From the NCBI GenBank assembly GCA_040772005.1, contig JAXGYZ010000002.1:744001-808000 (forward strand): a stretch of 64,000 nucleotides of DNA, given 5' to 3'. A program made the translations under genes and the position numbers. Shown one piece after another: positions 49,264 to 58,130 of the stretch (positions within the stretch are counted from its first letter, which is position 1; the number at the start of each line of letters is the position of its first letter). The stretch comes from MWBF01 sp040772005 (GTDB lineage Bacteria > Chloroflexota > Anaerolineae > CG2-30-64-16). The notes under the pieces are model-generated. The model worked only from the letters and a program-made list of their open reading frames with translations, had not been told where the DNA came from and did no database searches.

Positions 49264-50396
49264 GCGCGCCTCCCGGTGTCCAGCACCGAGCAATAAACGG
49301 CCAACGTAGCCTCTGCCGAACGCCGCCACGTGAAGGGCGCGGCCTGCGCGAGCCCGCGGGCGCGGAGGTCAGCCCGCAGCACGGCGTCGGCAAGCACGCG
49401 TTCGAGCGCGGCTGCCAGCGCGGCCACATCGTGCGGCGGAACCAGGATGCCCGCTTCACCCGCCACCTCCGGGATGGCGGACGTGTTGCTCGCCACTACC
49501 GGCGTGCCGCACGCCATCGCTTCCAGGACCGGGAGGCCAAACCCCTCATACAGCGACGGGAAGGCCAGCACATCGGCTGCACTGTACAGCGTGGGCAGCT
49601 CTGCGTCGGGGAAGGGGCCGAGCAGCGTGACCCGCTCCGCCAGCCGCAGCGCGGCGAGGCGCTCGAAGAAGCCCTCGGAGCGCCAACCCTTGCGTCCCGC
49701 GATGACCAGGCCCGCGTGACTCCCGCGGTCGAGCAGGCTGCGATAGGCTTCCAGCAGGCGGACGAGGTTCTTGCGCGGCTCGATGGTGCCGACGGCCAGA
49801 ATGAACCGCTCCGGCAGGCTGTACTTCTGCCGCACCTGTGCAACCTCATCCTGCGCCGCCCGTCTGAACCGCGGCGCGACCCCACCGTAGATGACGTGGA
49901 CCTTGCGCTCGTCCACCCGGTAATGGCGCAGCAGGTCGCGGCGGGTGGATTCGGAGATGGCGATCACACCGCGCGCGTGCTGGAGGAAGCGGGGCATCAT
50001 CAGCGTCAGGAACGCGCGATTCAACGTTGCGTGGGTGTCGGTGAGCAGGTAGGTCACGTCGTAAAGCGTGAAGACGCCCGGCACGCGGCCCAGGTACGGC
50101 AGCAGGTGATCGGTCGCGTGGAAGAGATCGATGCCGGGCAGGAGGCTGTCCTGCGGCCGCCGCAGCAGGTGGCTCAACAACACGCGCAGCCGCCAGGGCT
50201 TGTCGCCCCACGGCACCGTCAGCGCGGGCAGGCGGTCGGCAGGCGGGTCGGGCCGCGCGTCGGCTGGCCGGTTGTAAAAGGCGCTGTACGCCACCGCGGG
50301 GTCCAGCGCCAGCAGGGCAGCCAGCAGCTCCTGGGTATAGCGGCCGATGCCCGCCCGGTGATGCACCGCGGCTGACAGGTCCAGGCAGATGTTCAT
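49260..50396 (-). CDS. Family 4-type glycosyltransferase
   Basis: 378 residues from ATG 50396. MNICLDLSAAVHHRAGIGRY, AVGTIEPRKNLVRLLEAYRS, LLGPFPDAELPTLYSAADVL and SLYEGFGLPVLEAMACGTPVV place it with its two downstream neighbours in a duplicated mannosyltransferase-like set. Sugar specificity is unknown. 4-nt overlaps at both ends show strict translational coupling. Confidence 0.92.
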   Translation of the reverse strand: MNICLDLSAAVHHRAGIGRYTQELLAALLALDPAVAYSAFYNRPADARPDPPADRLPALTVPWGDKPWRLRVLLSHLLRRPQDSLLPGIDLFHATDHLLPYLGRVPGVFTLYDVTYLLTDTHATLNRAFLTLMMPRFLQHARGVIAISESTRRDLLRHYRVDERKVHVIYGGVAPRFRRAAQDEVAQVRQKYSLPERFILAVGTIEPRKNLVRLLEAYRSLLDRGSHAGLVIAGRKGWRSEGFFERLAALRLAERVTLLGPFPDAELPTLYSAADVLAFPSLYEGFGLPVLEAMACGTPVVASNTSAIPEVAGEAGILVPPHDVAALAAALERVLADAVLRADLRARGLAQAAPFTWRRSAEATLAVYCSVLDTGRRA

Positions 50397-51625
50397 CGCA
50401 CCACTGCCTCGAACACATCGGCCAGGCTGCGCGTCTGGTTGCGCCGGGTGGATTGGCGGATGATGTTCCAGTCGGGCGCGTGCGCAAAGACTCCCTGCTT
50501 CCACTGCCGGTAATAGCCCAGGATGGCAGTGGCGATTTCGGCCGGGTCGTGCCGGACGGCTGTGCCTGCGCGGGCGGCTGTCAGCCGCTCCGCGGCTGCA
50601 TTATCCGGGCCGGTGATGGCGAGCGTGGGCCGGTTGCTGCCCAGGTATTCGTAGAACTTGCCCCCGAAGTTGCCGCGTCCCCTGTACGAATCGTGCTGGA
50701 TCAGCAGCAGCAGATCGCTCTCGCGGCGCAGGTCGACCAATGATGTGTGATCGAGATAGCCCAGTTGCTCGAAGGGCGGGCGGTTGGGTACGAACTTAGC
50801 CGTATTCTTACCGGCAAACGCCACGCGCAGTTCCTCGATCGGGATGGCCCCGCCCTGCACCAGGCTATCGACCGCCGCGATGAACGTATCGGGCAGGCGC
50901 ACCCGGCTGAACTCGCCCGTGTAGGTGATCGTGAAGCGTGCCGTGTGGGGCGGCGGCAGAGCAGGCACATCGTCCTCATCGTACCCGTTCTCGATCAGGG
51001 TGATTTCCTGGCGTGGACGACCGGAAAGCCGCGCGAACATCTCCACCAGGGGCTCCGAAACGGTGATGATGTGATCGGCGGCCCGGAGCACGCGGCGCTC
51101 CATTGCACGGTTGAGCGCACGGTAGCCGGGGTAATAGGGCAGCAGGTCGTCCTCGCTCCAGGGATCGCGGAAATCCGCGACCCAGGGCAGGCTGAAGGTC
51201 TTGTGGACCCAGAATCCCAACAGGTGCGCGCTGAAGGGCGCCGACGTGGAGTAGACCAGGACAGGCTGCTCTGCCTCGATTGCGCGGCGCACGGCCGAAC
51301 GTGCCAGGAACGACCAGAGCCGGTGGGTGTCGGGCAGGTAGAGGGCCGCGTTGATCGCACTGAGCAGCTTGCCGAGCTTCAGCCGTTCGAACTGGGGCCG
51401 CAACATCTGGATGTCGTAGGCGCGCACGCGATAGATGGGCGTCTGCGGGGGAATGTCGCGCGCAAGGGTGTGGTCCAGCACCGGGTGGTCCTGCTCCGTC
51501 GCTGTCAACACCGCGGCCTGCCAGCCGAAAGCAGGCAGGTACTTGACGAACTTGGCCGAACGCTGGACGCCCGGCCCGCCGGCGGGCGGGAAATGGTAGG
51601 CCAGGAACAGGGCAGTGCGCGTCAA
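50393..51625 (-). CDS. Glycosyltransferase, divergent GT4 type
   Basis: 410 residues. MTRTALFLAYHFPPAGGPGVQR is a typical acceptor-side start. The middle has WVADFRDPWSEDDLLPYYPGY and ITYTGEFSRVRLPDTFIAAVDSL. The C-terminal half ends with FGGKFYEYLGSNRPTLAITG in place of the usual EGFGLPVLEAMA, a variant found in sugar transferases of capsule clusters. It lies 22 bp after the flippase stop. Confidence 0.88.
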   Translation of the reverse strand: MTRTALFLAYHFPPAGGPGVQRSAKFVKYLPAFGWQAAVLTATEQDHPVLDHTLARDIPPQTPIYRVRAYDIQMLRPQFERLKLGKLLSAINAALYLPDTHRLWSFLARSAVRRAIEAEQPVLVYSTSAPFSAHLLGFWVHKTFSLPWVADFRDPWSEDDLLPYYPGYRALNRAMERRVLRAADHIITVSEPLVEMFARLSGRPRQEITLIENGYDEDDVPALPPPHTARFTITYTGEFSRVRLPDTFIAAVDSLVQGGAIPIEELRVAFAGKNTAKFVPNRPPFEQLGYLDHTSLVDLRRESDLLLLIQHDSYRGRGNFGGKFYEYLGSNRPTLAITGPDNAAAERLTAARAGTAVRHDPAEIATAILGYYRQWKQGVFAHAPDWNIIRQSTRRNQTRSLADVFEAVVR

Positions 51626-51647
51626 GAAGGAACCTCCCGTGAGCGCC

Positions 51648-52931
51648 TCATGCAGTCGCCGCCGAAGCTGCCCGGCGGCTGACGTGCAGATAGAACCCCA
51701 GCGCAGCGATGAAGAAGGCCAGATACGCCAGGCTCGAGGCCGCGGCTGCGCCGACAGCGCCGAAGCGCGGGATCAAAGTCAGGTCAAGAATGATCGTGAG
51801 CACCAGGGACAACCCGGCACAGATGGAGTTGTACTGTAGATAGCCCCGCCCCGCCATCTCGTTCGCCAGCACCTTACCGCCGCCCATGAAGACGATGCCG
51901 GGGAGCAGCGCCAGCAGTGGGCGGTAAGAGGGGGCAAACGCCGGTCCATACAGAATCTCGATCAGCAACGGACCGGCAAGGGCCAGCAGCGCTGCACCCA
52001 CGATCAGAATCCCGAGGGTGAGCTTCAGGACTCTGGGCGTGAAGCGGTTCATCTCTTCGGGCCGGCTGGCCGATGACTTGGGAAAGATGACAAAGCCGAC
52101 CGCAGTCGGAAACTGCCACAGGAGCTCACCGAGCGAGACGGCGGAGCCGTAGAAGCCGACCCCGCTGGTGCCCAGAAAACCGTTGACGATGAAGGTGTCC
52201 AGCCGATAATTGAGGAACTGGAAGATGCTGCCGATATGGCCCCGCAGGCCATACGAGATGGTGGGCCGCAGGACAGCCGCATCCCAGCGCGGGCGAAAGC
52301 TCGCCCCCTCCCGCCTGAGATAGCGGACAGCCATCGCCAGTGCGGCGGCTGCACCCAGCCAGGTGGCGATGACCGCGCCGGCCAGGCCCCAACCGAGCAT
52401 GATCACGAAAATGCCGGTGGTTGCTAAGGTGACGAGAGCCTGGGTCAGATTCGCGAAATTCACCTCCCGGATGCGGCGCAGCCCCTGAAGGATGTTGAGC
52501 AGGAGGCTGTTGAGCAGGGAGAGCGGCAGCCAGAACGATGCCAGGATTATGACCTGCACGGGCACGCCCGGCATCCAGCGCGCGAGTGCGCCGCTGAGAG
52601 TGAGAACCGCGACGATGAGTGCGGCCGCGGCGGTCGCCATGAGCGCATAAGCCAGTGTGTTGGCGGTCAGGCGGGCGACGTCGATGCGCTGCGAGCCCGC
52701 GAAATAGACGTTGGCAAGGCCGATGCCGCCGCTGAGAAACAGCGCCAGCATGAACGGCATCAGGGTCGCCAGCGTGTATGCACCCTTGCCCTCCGGCCCC
52801 AGCCAGCGCGCGATGATCGCGGCATTGGCGACTGTCAGCACCATGCCGGCGACCTGGGCGGTGAAGGTGAGCCCGACCTGGCGGAGGAACGGCCGCCGGG
52901 TCAGCTCGCGCAGGCGGTCTGGCGTGTTCAG
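51648..52931 (-). CDS. Polysaccharide flippase (Wzx-like, MOP superfamily), apparent CTG start
   Basis: 427 residues if read from CTG 52931. The conserved N-terminus LRELTRRPFLRQVGLTFTAQ then VAGMVLTVANAAIIARWLGP lies partly upstream of the first ATG (52844), which would cut helix 1 in half. No ATG, GTG or TTG occurs in frame between the ATG and the upstream gene. CTG 52931 has GAGGA about 7 nt before it and overlaps the acyltransferase stop as CTGA, like the ATGA/GTGA overlaps of this operon. About twelve helices; it moves lipid-linked glycan units across the membrane. Confidence 0.85.
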   Translation of the reverse strand: MNTPDRLRELTRRPFLRQVGLTFTAQVAGMVLTVANAAIIARWLGPEGKGAYTLATLMPFMLALFLSGGIGLANVYFAGSQRIDVARLTANTLAYALMATAAAALIVAVLTLSGALARWMPGVPVQVIILASFWLPLSLLNSLLLNILQGLRRIREVNFANLTQALVTLATTGIFVIMLGWGLAGAVIATWLGAAAALAMAVRYLRREGASFRPRWDAAVLRPTISYGLRGHIGSIFQFLNYRLDTFIVNGFLGTSGVGFYGSAVSLGELLWQFPTAVGFVIFPKSSASRPEEMNRFTPRVLKLTLGILIVGAALLALAGPLLIEILYGPAFAPSYRPLLALLPGIVFMGGGKVLANEMAGRGYLQYNSICAGLSLVLTIILDLTLIPRFGAVGAAAASSLAYLAFFIAALGFYLHVSRRAASAATA

Positions 52932-53572
52932 CGGACTTCCTCTTCGCGAGCCTTGAGGTACGGCTGCAGGTCCTCGGTCTGGCGGATGCCGTGGCGCTGG
53001 CGGTAGGCCAGCACCGCCTCCGGCGTGACCTCCTTCAGCACCCGCGCAGGCGTCCCGCCGATGATCACGTTGCTGTCGAAGCTGCTGGTCACGACCGCGC
53101 CCGCGGCCACGGTCACGTTGTCGCCCAGTGTCACGCCGGGGAGGATGACCGCGTTCATCCCGATCCAGCAGTTCTTTCCGATCCGCACCGGCCCGTCTTC
53201 GGTGGACAGGTTGCGGTCATACAGGTCATGGTTGGTGGTCAGGATGCCGACGTTGGGCGCGATGACCGTCCCGTCGCCGATCTCCACCCCGTGCAGAGCG
53301 TTCACGTACAGGCCGCCGCTGAGGGCAAAGCTCGCGCCGACCCGCCGGCCGGGGCGGATATTCCGCCCAGAGGTCACCGTCGACCGGTAGTTGACCGAGA
53401 ACGGTGCGCTGATGTTCTGGCGGAGGATGCGCTGGAACAGGAAGTTGACCAGGAGTAGGCTCGGCGGGACCGCGCCGTAGCCCCACTCGATGGCCTGCTG
53501 GCCCCAACGCGTCCAGCCTATCGCCCGGAGCCATTTGGGCCGCGGCAGCCTGACGTCGGCCGGCGGTAGCAC
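52928..53572 (-). CDS. Left-handed beta-helix O-acetyltransferase
   Basis: 214 residues from GTG 53572, 3 nt after the wecB stop. Hexapeptide repeats (VEIGDGTVIAPNVGILTTNH, VRIGKNCWIGMNAVILPGVT, LGDNVTVAAGAVVTSSFDSN) and the His of TTNHD are those of the maltose/galactoside acetyltransferase-like family that acetylates sugars or nucleotide sugars. It probably decorates the surface glycan. Confidence 0.9.
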   Translation of the reverse strand: MLPPADVRLPRPKWLRAIGWTRWGQQAIEWGYGAVPPSLLLVNFLFQRILRQNISAPFSVNYRSTVTSGRNIRPGRRVGASFALSGGLYVNALHGVEIGDGTVIAPNVGILTTNHDLYDRNLSTEDGPVRIGKNCWIGMNAVILPGVTLGDNVTVAAGAVVTSSFDSNVIIGGTPARVLKEVTPEAVLAYRQRHGIRQTEDLQPYLKAREEEVR

Positions 53573-53575
53573 GTT

Positions 53576-54652
53576 CTAGCCTCCCTGCGTCTGCAACAGC
53601 GCGGCAATGCGTTCGGCCGCGTGTCCGTCGCCGAAGATGGGCGGCGGCGCATCGCCGGGCCAGGGCCCGCGGGCCGCGGCCAGCACGGTTTCCGCGTCGC
53701 CCCAGGCAAGGCGGTTCCACCCCGTCTGCACCGTCTCGACCCACTCGGTCTCGGGCCGCAGCGTGACGCACGGCACTCCGAAGAAGTACGCCTCCTTCTG
53801 CACCCCGCCCGAATCGGTCAGAATCAGCCGTGCGCTCTGTTCGAGCGCCAGCATGTCCAGGTAGCCGACCGGCTCCACGCAGTGCAAGCCAGTTGCGAGT
53901 GTGCCGGCACATTCCGCCGTGCCCATCTCGGCCAGTCGCGCCCGCGTGCGCGGGTGCACCGGAAAGACGACGGGCAGTTCCAGCCGGTTCAGCGCATCGA
54001 GCACCAGGCGGAGCCGCGCCGGATCATCCGTGTTGTAGGGCCGGTGCAGGGTCGCGAGGGCATACCCGCGCGGCGCCAGACCGAGGCGGGCCAGGATCGT
54101 CGCGCGTGCAGCCGCGGCCTCCGCGAACTGGCGCGCGGCGTCGAACATGACATCCCCAACGAGATGCACCCCCTGCGTCACGCCCTCCGCTGCCAGCAGG
54201 TCCACCGCGGTTTGTGTTGGGCAGAAGAGCAGGTCAGCGCAGTGGTCGGTGAGCACGCGGTTGTGCTCCTCCGGCATCGAGCGGTTGAAGCTGCGCAGTC
54301 CTGCCTCGACGTGCGCGACGGGGATGCCCAGCTTGACCGCGGCCAGCGCGCCGGCCAGGGTGGAGTTCGTGTCGCCATAGACGAGCACCCAGTCCGGCCG
54401 CTCCGCCTGGAGCACCTCCTCGACGCGCATGAGCATCTGTCCTGTCTGCCAGCCGTGCGAGCCGGAGCCGATCCCCAGCTCGTAGTCCGGCCGGGGGATG
54501 GCCAGCTCGGTGAAGAAGATGTCGGACATCTCGCGGTCATAGTGCTGGCCCGTGTGTACCAGCACCTCGCGATGCTGCCGCCGCAGCACCTTGCTTACGG
54601 GTGCGGCCTTGATGAACTGGGGTCGCGCGCCGACGATGGTGACGATCTTCAT
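53576..54652 (-). CDS. wecB: UDP-N-acetylglucosamine 2-epimerase family
   Basis: 358 residues. MKIVTIVGARPQFIKAAPVS and LVHTGQHYDREMSDIFF are diagnostic, with catalytic residues in HVEAGLRSFNRSMPEEHNR and ILTDSGGVQKEAYFFGVPCV. WecB makes UDP-ManNAc; the WbpI branch epimerises the diacetamido-uronic form. The neighbouring aminotransferase and N-acetyltransferase fit the second role, but sequence alone does not decide. Confidence 0.92.
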   Translation of the reverse strand: MKIVTIVGARPQFIKAAPVSKVLRRQHREVLVHTGQHYDREMSDIFFTELAIPRPDYELGIGSGSHGWQTGQMLMRVEEVLQAERPDWVLVYGDTNSTLAGALAAVKLGIPVAHVEAGLRSFNRSMPEEHNRVLTDHCADLLFCPTQTAVDLLAAEGVTQGVHLVGDVMFDAARQFAEAAAARATILARLGLAPRGYALATLHRPYNTDDPARLRLVLDALNRLELPVVFPVHPRTRARLAEMGTAECAGTLATGLHCVEPVGYLDMLALEQSARLILTDSGGVQKEAYFFGVPCVTLRPETEWVETVQTGWNRLAWGDAETVLAAARGPWPGDAPPPIFGDGHAAERIAALLQTQGG

Positions 54653-54676
54653 GGGCAGGTTGGGTCCAAGCCCCCC

Positions 54677-55792
54677 TCAATACGCTGCGGCTACTGCATC
54701 CACGATCGCGGCCTGCATCTCCTCGGTCAGTTCCGGATAGATAGGCAGGGCCAGTGTCTCGTTCGCGGCCCGTTCGCTCTCCGGCAGGCTGCCCGCGCGG
54801 TAGCCCAGACCGGCGAAGCACTCCTGCAGGTGCAGCGGGACGGGGTAGTAAATCTCGTGCCCGATCTTGCGCGCCTTCAGCTCGGCCATGACCGCGTCGC
54901 GGCGCGTGGTGCGGATGACGAACTGGTTGTAGATGTGGCGGCGCTCCGGCAGCTCGACCGGCAGCCCGATGTCCGTCAGCCCGCGCGCGGTGAACAGGGC
55001 GCGATAGCGCGCGGCATTGCGCTGGCGGCCCGCGGTCCAGCCGTCCAGGTAGGTGAGCTTGATGCGCAGCACCGCAGCCTGCAGGGCGTCGAGGCGGAAG
55101 TTGCCGCCGACGACCTTATGATAGTACTTGGGCTCCGCACCGTGGTTGCGCAGCAGCCGCGCATCGTGCGCCAGCTTCTCGTCCTGCGCAGTGACCATCC
55201 CGCCGTCGCCGAAGCCGCCCAGGTTCTTCGACGGGAAGAAGCTGAAGCAGCCGAAATGGCCGATGGAGCCGGCCCGTCGGCCCCGGTACTCCGCGCCGAT
55301 GGCCTGCGCGGCATCCTCGATGACATACAGATTGTGCCGCGCGGCGATATCCATGATGGGGTCCATGTCGGCCATCTGGCCGTAGAGGTGGACCGGCATG
55401 ATGGCGCGCGTGCGCGGGGTGATGGCCGCCTCGATGAGGGCCGGATCGATGTTGTAGCTGGCCGGGTCGATATCGATATACACCGGCACCGCGCCGAGCC
55501 GGTGGATGGAGCCGCCCGTCGCGAAGAAGGTGTACGGGGTGGTGATGACCTCGTCGCCCGGCTGGATGCCGAGGGCCATCAGCGCGACGATCAGCGCATC
55601 GGTGCCCGATGTGACGCCGATGCCGTAGGCGGCGCCCGAATAGGCTGCAATCTCGCGCTCCAGCCCCTCCACCTCGGGGCCGCCGATGAAATACTGCGTG
55701 TCGGCCACGCGATCGATGGCCGCGCGAATCTCCTCCCGAATCGGCGCATACTGCGCCTTCAGGTCCAACAAAGGAATGGGTTTATCGTACAC
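54677..55792 (-). CDS. DegT/DnrJ/EryC1 aminotransferase (WbpE/WlbC-like)
   Basis: 371 residues from GTG 55792 (AAAGGA upstream). IPLLDLKAQYAPIREEIRAA at the start, VTSGTDALIVALMALGIQPG, and the PLP lysine in CFSFFPSKNLGGFGDGGMV. These enzymes aminate a keto sugar nucleotide; WbpE/WlbC makes UDP-3-amino-GlcNAcA. The WbpD-like acetyltransferase upstream supports this assignment. Oxidative partners (WbpA, WbpB) are not in the window. Confidence 0.92.
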   Translation of the reverse strand: MYDKPIPLLDLKAQYAPIREEIRAAIDRVADTQYFIGGPEVEGLEREIAAYSGAAYGIGVTSGTDALIVALMALGIQPGDEVITTPYTFFATGGSIHRLGAVPVYIDIDPASYNIDPALIEAAITPRTRAIMPVHLYGQMADMDPIMDIAARHNLYVIEDAAQAIGAEYRGRRAGSIGHFGCFSFFPSKNLGGFGDGGMVTAQDEKLAHDARLLRNHGAEPKYYHKVVGGNFRLDALQAAVLRIKLTYLDGWTAGRQRNAARYRALFTARGLTDIGLPVELPERRHIYNQFVIRTTRRDAVMAELKARKIGHEIYYPVPLHLQECFAGLGYRAGSLPESERAANETLALPIYPELTEEMQAAIVDAVAAAY

Positions 55793-55839
55793 AGGAGAAA
55801 GTCCTTTCAACGAGTGCAAAATGGCACGCTGATCCAACT

Positions 55840-55901
55840 GATTGGACTGATTTTCCTGATCTTTTTGAGAAATCAGTACAATCAGTTACATCAGTCCAAT
55901 C
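55840..55901. repeat. AT-rich inverted repeat between the aminotransferase and acetyltransferase genes
   Basis: GATTGGACTGAT (55840-55851) is mirrored by ATCAGTCCAATC (55890-55901), with CAGTACAATCAGTTACATCA in between. Base composition is much lower in GC than the neighbouring genes. Confidence 0.7.
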
Positions 55902-55907
55902 TGTGTC

Positions 55908-56519
55908 CTATTCCAAGCTCCGTTCCTCCGGCCAGTCCAGGCAGCGGAGGACGCCCGGCTCGACCTCGCGGTAGCGCCAGCCGCTCTCCGGGCAGACCAT
56001 GATGCCTTGCGCATCCGGCGCAGGCAGGCGGTGGCCGTGGCGGCTCATCCAACCGCGGCGCCGCGCGGGCACGCCGAGCATCAGCGCATAGTCCGGCACG
56101 TCGCCCCGCACGACCGCACCCGCGGCGACGAACGCATAGCGACCGATGGTCGCGCCGCAGATGATGGTGGCATTGGCGCCGATGGTCGCGCCGCGACGAA
56201 CCAGCGTGCGCTGGTACTCGCTGTGGCGGACAATCTGCGAGCGGGGGTTGATGACGTTGGTGAAGACGCACGACGGGCCGCAGAAGACATCGTCCTCCAG
56301 CTCCACGCCCGTGTAGAGGGAGACGTTGTTCTGGATCTTGACGTTGTTGCCGACCGTGACGCCGTTGGCGATGAAGACGTTCTGGCCCAGCACGCATCGC
56401 TCGCCGATGATGGCCCCGGCCATCACGTGGCAGAAGTGCCAGATGCGCGTGCCCGCGCCGATGATGCACGGCTCATCGACATACGCGCTGGGATGCACGG
56501 TATAGGGACGCTCGCTCAT
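55908..56519 (-). CDS. N-acetyltransferase, WbpD/WlbB-like (UDP-3-amino sugar)
   Basis: 203 residues from ATG 56519 (AAGGA 5 nt upstream). Left-handed beta-helix hexapeptides: IIGAGTRIWHFCHVMAGAII, CVLGQNVFIANGVTVGNNVK, NNVSLYTGVELEDDVFCGPS, FTNVINPRS. This matches WbpD/WlbB, which acetylates the 3-amino group of UDP-GlcNAc3NA. With the aminotransferase and epimerase it suggests a diacetamido-uronic acid (ManNAc3NAcA-type) in the polymer. The last 40 residues (GWMSRHGHRLPAPDAQG, CPESGWRYREVEPGVLRCLD) form a C-terminal extension seen in this family. Confidence 0.9.
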   Translation of the reverse strand: MSERPYTVHPSAYVDEPCIIGAGTRIWHFCHVMAGAIIGERCVLGQNVFIANGVTVGNNVKIQNNVSLYTGVELEDDVFCGPSCVFTNVINPRSQIVRHSEYQRTLVRRGATIGANATIICGATIGRYAFVAAGAVVRGDVPDYALMLGVPARRRGWMSRHGHRLPAPDAQGIMVCPESGWRYREVEPGVLRCLDWPEERSLE

Positions 56520-56560
56520 CGGAATCCTTTCATGGGCACGTTTCATGCTGGCGGCGCAAG

Positions 56561-56609
56561 CATCCTGAGCGGAGTTCCGCCGCAGATGAGCGGAACGCAA
56601 TCGAAGGAC
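56561..56609. repeat. Dispersed repeat, family E, copy 2
   Basis: CATCCTGAGCGGAGTTCCGC...GAGCGGAACGCAATCGAAGGAC. It shares both ends with 4818-4850; a GTTCCGC/GCGGAAC hairpin is inserted in the middle. Confidence 0.65.
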
Positions 56610-56629
56610 GCTGGCGCATCATGGGCCTT

Positions 56630-57277
56630 TCACGCAGCGCCCACTTCGGCAGACGCGCTCGCTTCCGCAACCAGCGATCTCAGCCGGGCCGCGACCATGT
56701 CGATCGCTACCTCGTTATGTCCACCTTCGGGGATGATGACATCGGCATATCGCTTGCTCGGTTCGACGAACTCCAGGTGCATGGGCCGGACGGTGTTGAG
56801 GTACTGGTTGATGACCGACTCAGGCGACCGGGCGCGCTCCTGCATGTCGCGCTGCAACCGGCGGATGAATCGCAGGTCGGCATCCGTGTCCACGAAGATT
56901 TTCATGTCCATCAGCTCGCGCAGTTGCCGGTCCGCGAAAATCAGGATGCCCTCCACGAGGATGATCGGCTGCGGCTCGACGCGGCGCGTCTCCGCCAGCC
57001 GCGAGTGGGTCTTGAAGTCGTAGACGGGGATTTCGACCGCCTGCCCTGCGCGCAGCCGCCGCATATGCTCGGCCATCAGGTCGTTGTCCAGCGAGTCGGG
57101 ATGGTCGAAGTTGAGCTGGGCGCGCTCCGCGGGGGGTAGGTGGCTGGCGTCCCGGTAGTAGGCATCGTGGGGCACATACGCCACGCGGTCGAAGCCCACC
57201 CGTTCCAGAATCTTCAGGGCCACGGTGGTTTTGCCCGATCCGGTGCCCCCGGCCACGCCGATAATGATTGGGTTCAT
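56630..57277 (-). CDS. udk: Uridine kinase
   Basis: 215 residues. P-loop GGTGSGKTT (10-18), then HDAYYRDASHLPPAERAQLN, FDHPDSLDNDLM, VYDFKTHSRLAETRRVEPQP and VEGILIFADRQLRELMDMKI. These are the uridine kinase (phosphoribulokinase-like) signatures. It salvages uridine/cytidine to UMP/CMP, feeding UDP-sugar supply. It lies between the CcsA-like gene and the glycan operon on the same strand. Confidence 0.94.
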   Translation of the reverse strand: MNPIIIGVAGGTGSGKTTVALKILERVGFDRVAYVPHDAYYRDASHLPPAERAQLNFDHPDSLDNDLMAEHMRRLRAGQAVEIPVYDFKTHSRLAETRRVEPQPIILVEGILIFADRQLRELMDMKIFVDTDADLRFIRRLQRDMQERARSPESVINQYLNTVRPMHLEFVEPSKRYADVIIPEGGHNEVAIDMVAARLRSLVAEASASAEVGAA

Positions 57278-57311
57278 GGGACCTCACTACGCAACGGACA
57301 CAAGAGATGAC

Positions 57312-58130
57312 TCACGCGATACTGCCGGTGACCGTGGCTGCAAACGCGGCGGCAAAGGCCAGCGCGGCCAGCAGTGCCGGCAGCCAGGCGGGCAGGCGCA
57401 GCGGACGCCAGCTCGACGTCAGGTGCAGGTAGGCGCCGGCCAGCAGCCACGCGGCCAGCAGCCACAACTCGCCCGGCTCTCCGCGCCAGAGCGTCGCATA
57501 CGCGGCCAGATTCCGGCCTGCGACGAGCAGGACAGCGGCGGTCAGCCAGGGATAGCAGAAGAGCGCCGCACCGCGTCCCGCGTCGAGTGCAGGGATGCGC
57601 ACCGCGCTGAGGCCCGGCGACAACCCGGCATCTGCCGGTGGAATCGGCGCGCGCCGCGCGGTGACCGACAGCGCAAACGCGGTCAGCAAACCGCCGGAAC
57701 CGGTTCCTGCCACGACTTCCACCAGGCCGGGCAGCCAGGTCTGTCCGACGAAAGACCCGGCCTCGTCAATTGCTGGCCGGAGGGCCAGGGCCGCGGCAAC
57801 GGCCAGGACTGCCGCCGCAGCCAGCAGCGCAGCGGCGCTCCGGCGGGTCCCTGACTCGCCATGCCGCACGGCATGGCCGCGCCACCAGGAGAACGTGACC
57901 AGCGCCCCCATGCCCAGCAGCGCCAGCCGGTCAGCCAGCGTCGCGCCGGGCCACGTCGCAGCTATGCGGCTGTGCCAGAGCAGGCCCACCACCAGGATAG
58001 CCCCGGCCAGGGCGGCCAACGCCTGCACCCATTGATCCCGGCGGTGCAGGTCGTGCGGCCACCGCGTGAGCAGGCTGCCTGCCAGCGCGATCAGGGCCGC
58101 GAGGAGCCAGACCAGCCGCTCAGGCGTCAT
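57312..58130 (-). CDS. CcsA/ResC-like membrane protein lacking the WWD heme motif
   Basis: 272 residues from ATG 58130, about eight membrane helices. The C-terminal order (helix, loop with TLWRGEPGELW, then LLAAWLLAGAYLHLTSSWRP, helix) parallels the end of CcsA/ResC proteins, where WGxYWSWDPKETWAxxTWxxYAxYLH is usual. Here the tryptophan-rich WWD segment is reduced to WRGEPGELW. The gene overlaps resB by 11 bp, the normal partner of ccsA in system II cytochrome c maturation. Identification rests on this context and the residual motif. Confidence 0.6.
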   Translation of the reverse strand: MTPERLVWLLAALIALAGSLLTRWPHDLHRRDQWVQALAALAGAILVVGLLWHSRIAATWPGATLADRLALLGMGALVTFSWWRGHAVRHGESGTRRSAAALLAAAAVLAVAAALALRPAIDEAGSFVGQTWLPGLVEVVAGTGSGGLLTAFALSVTARRAPIPPADAGLSPGLSAVRIPALDAGRGAALFCYPWLTAAVLLVAGRNLAAYATLWRGEPGELWLLAAWLLAGAYLHLTSSWRPLRLPAWLPALLAALAFAAAFAATVTGSIA

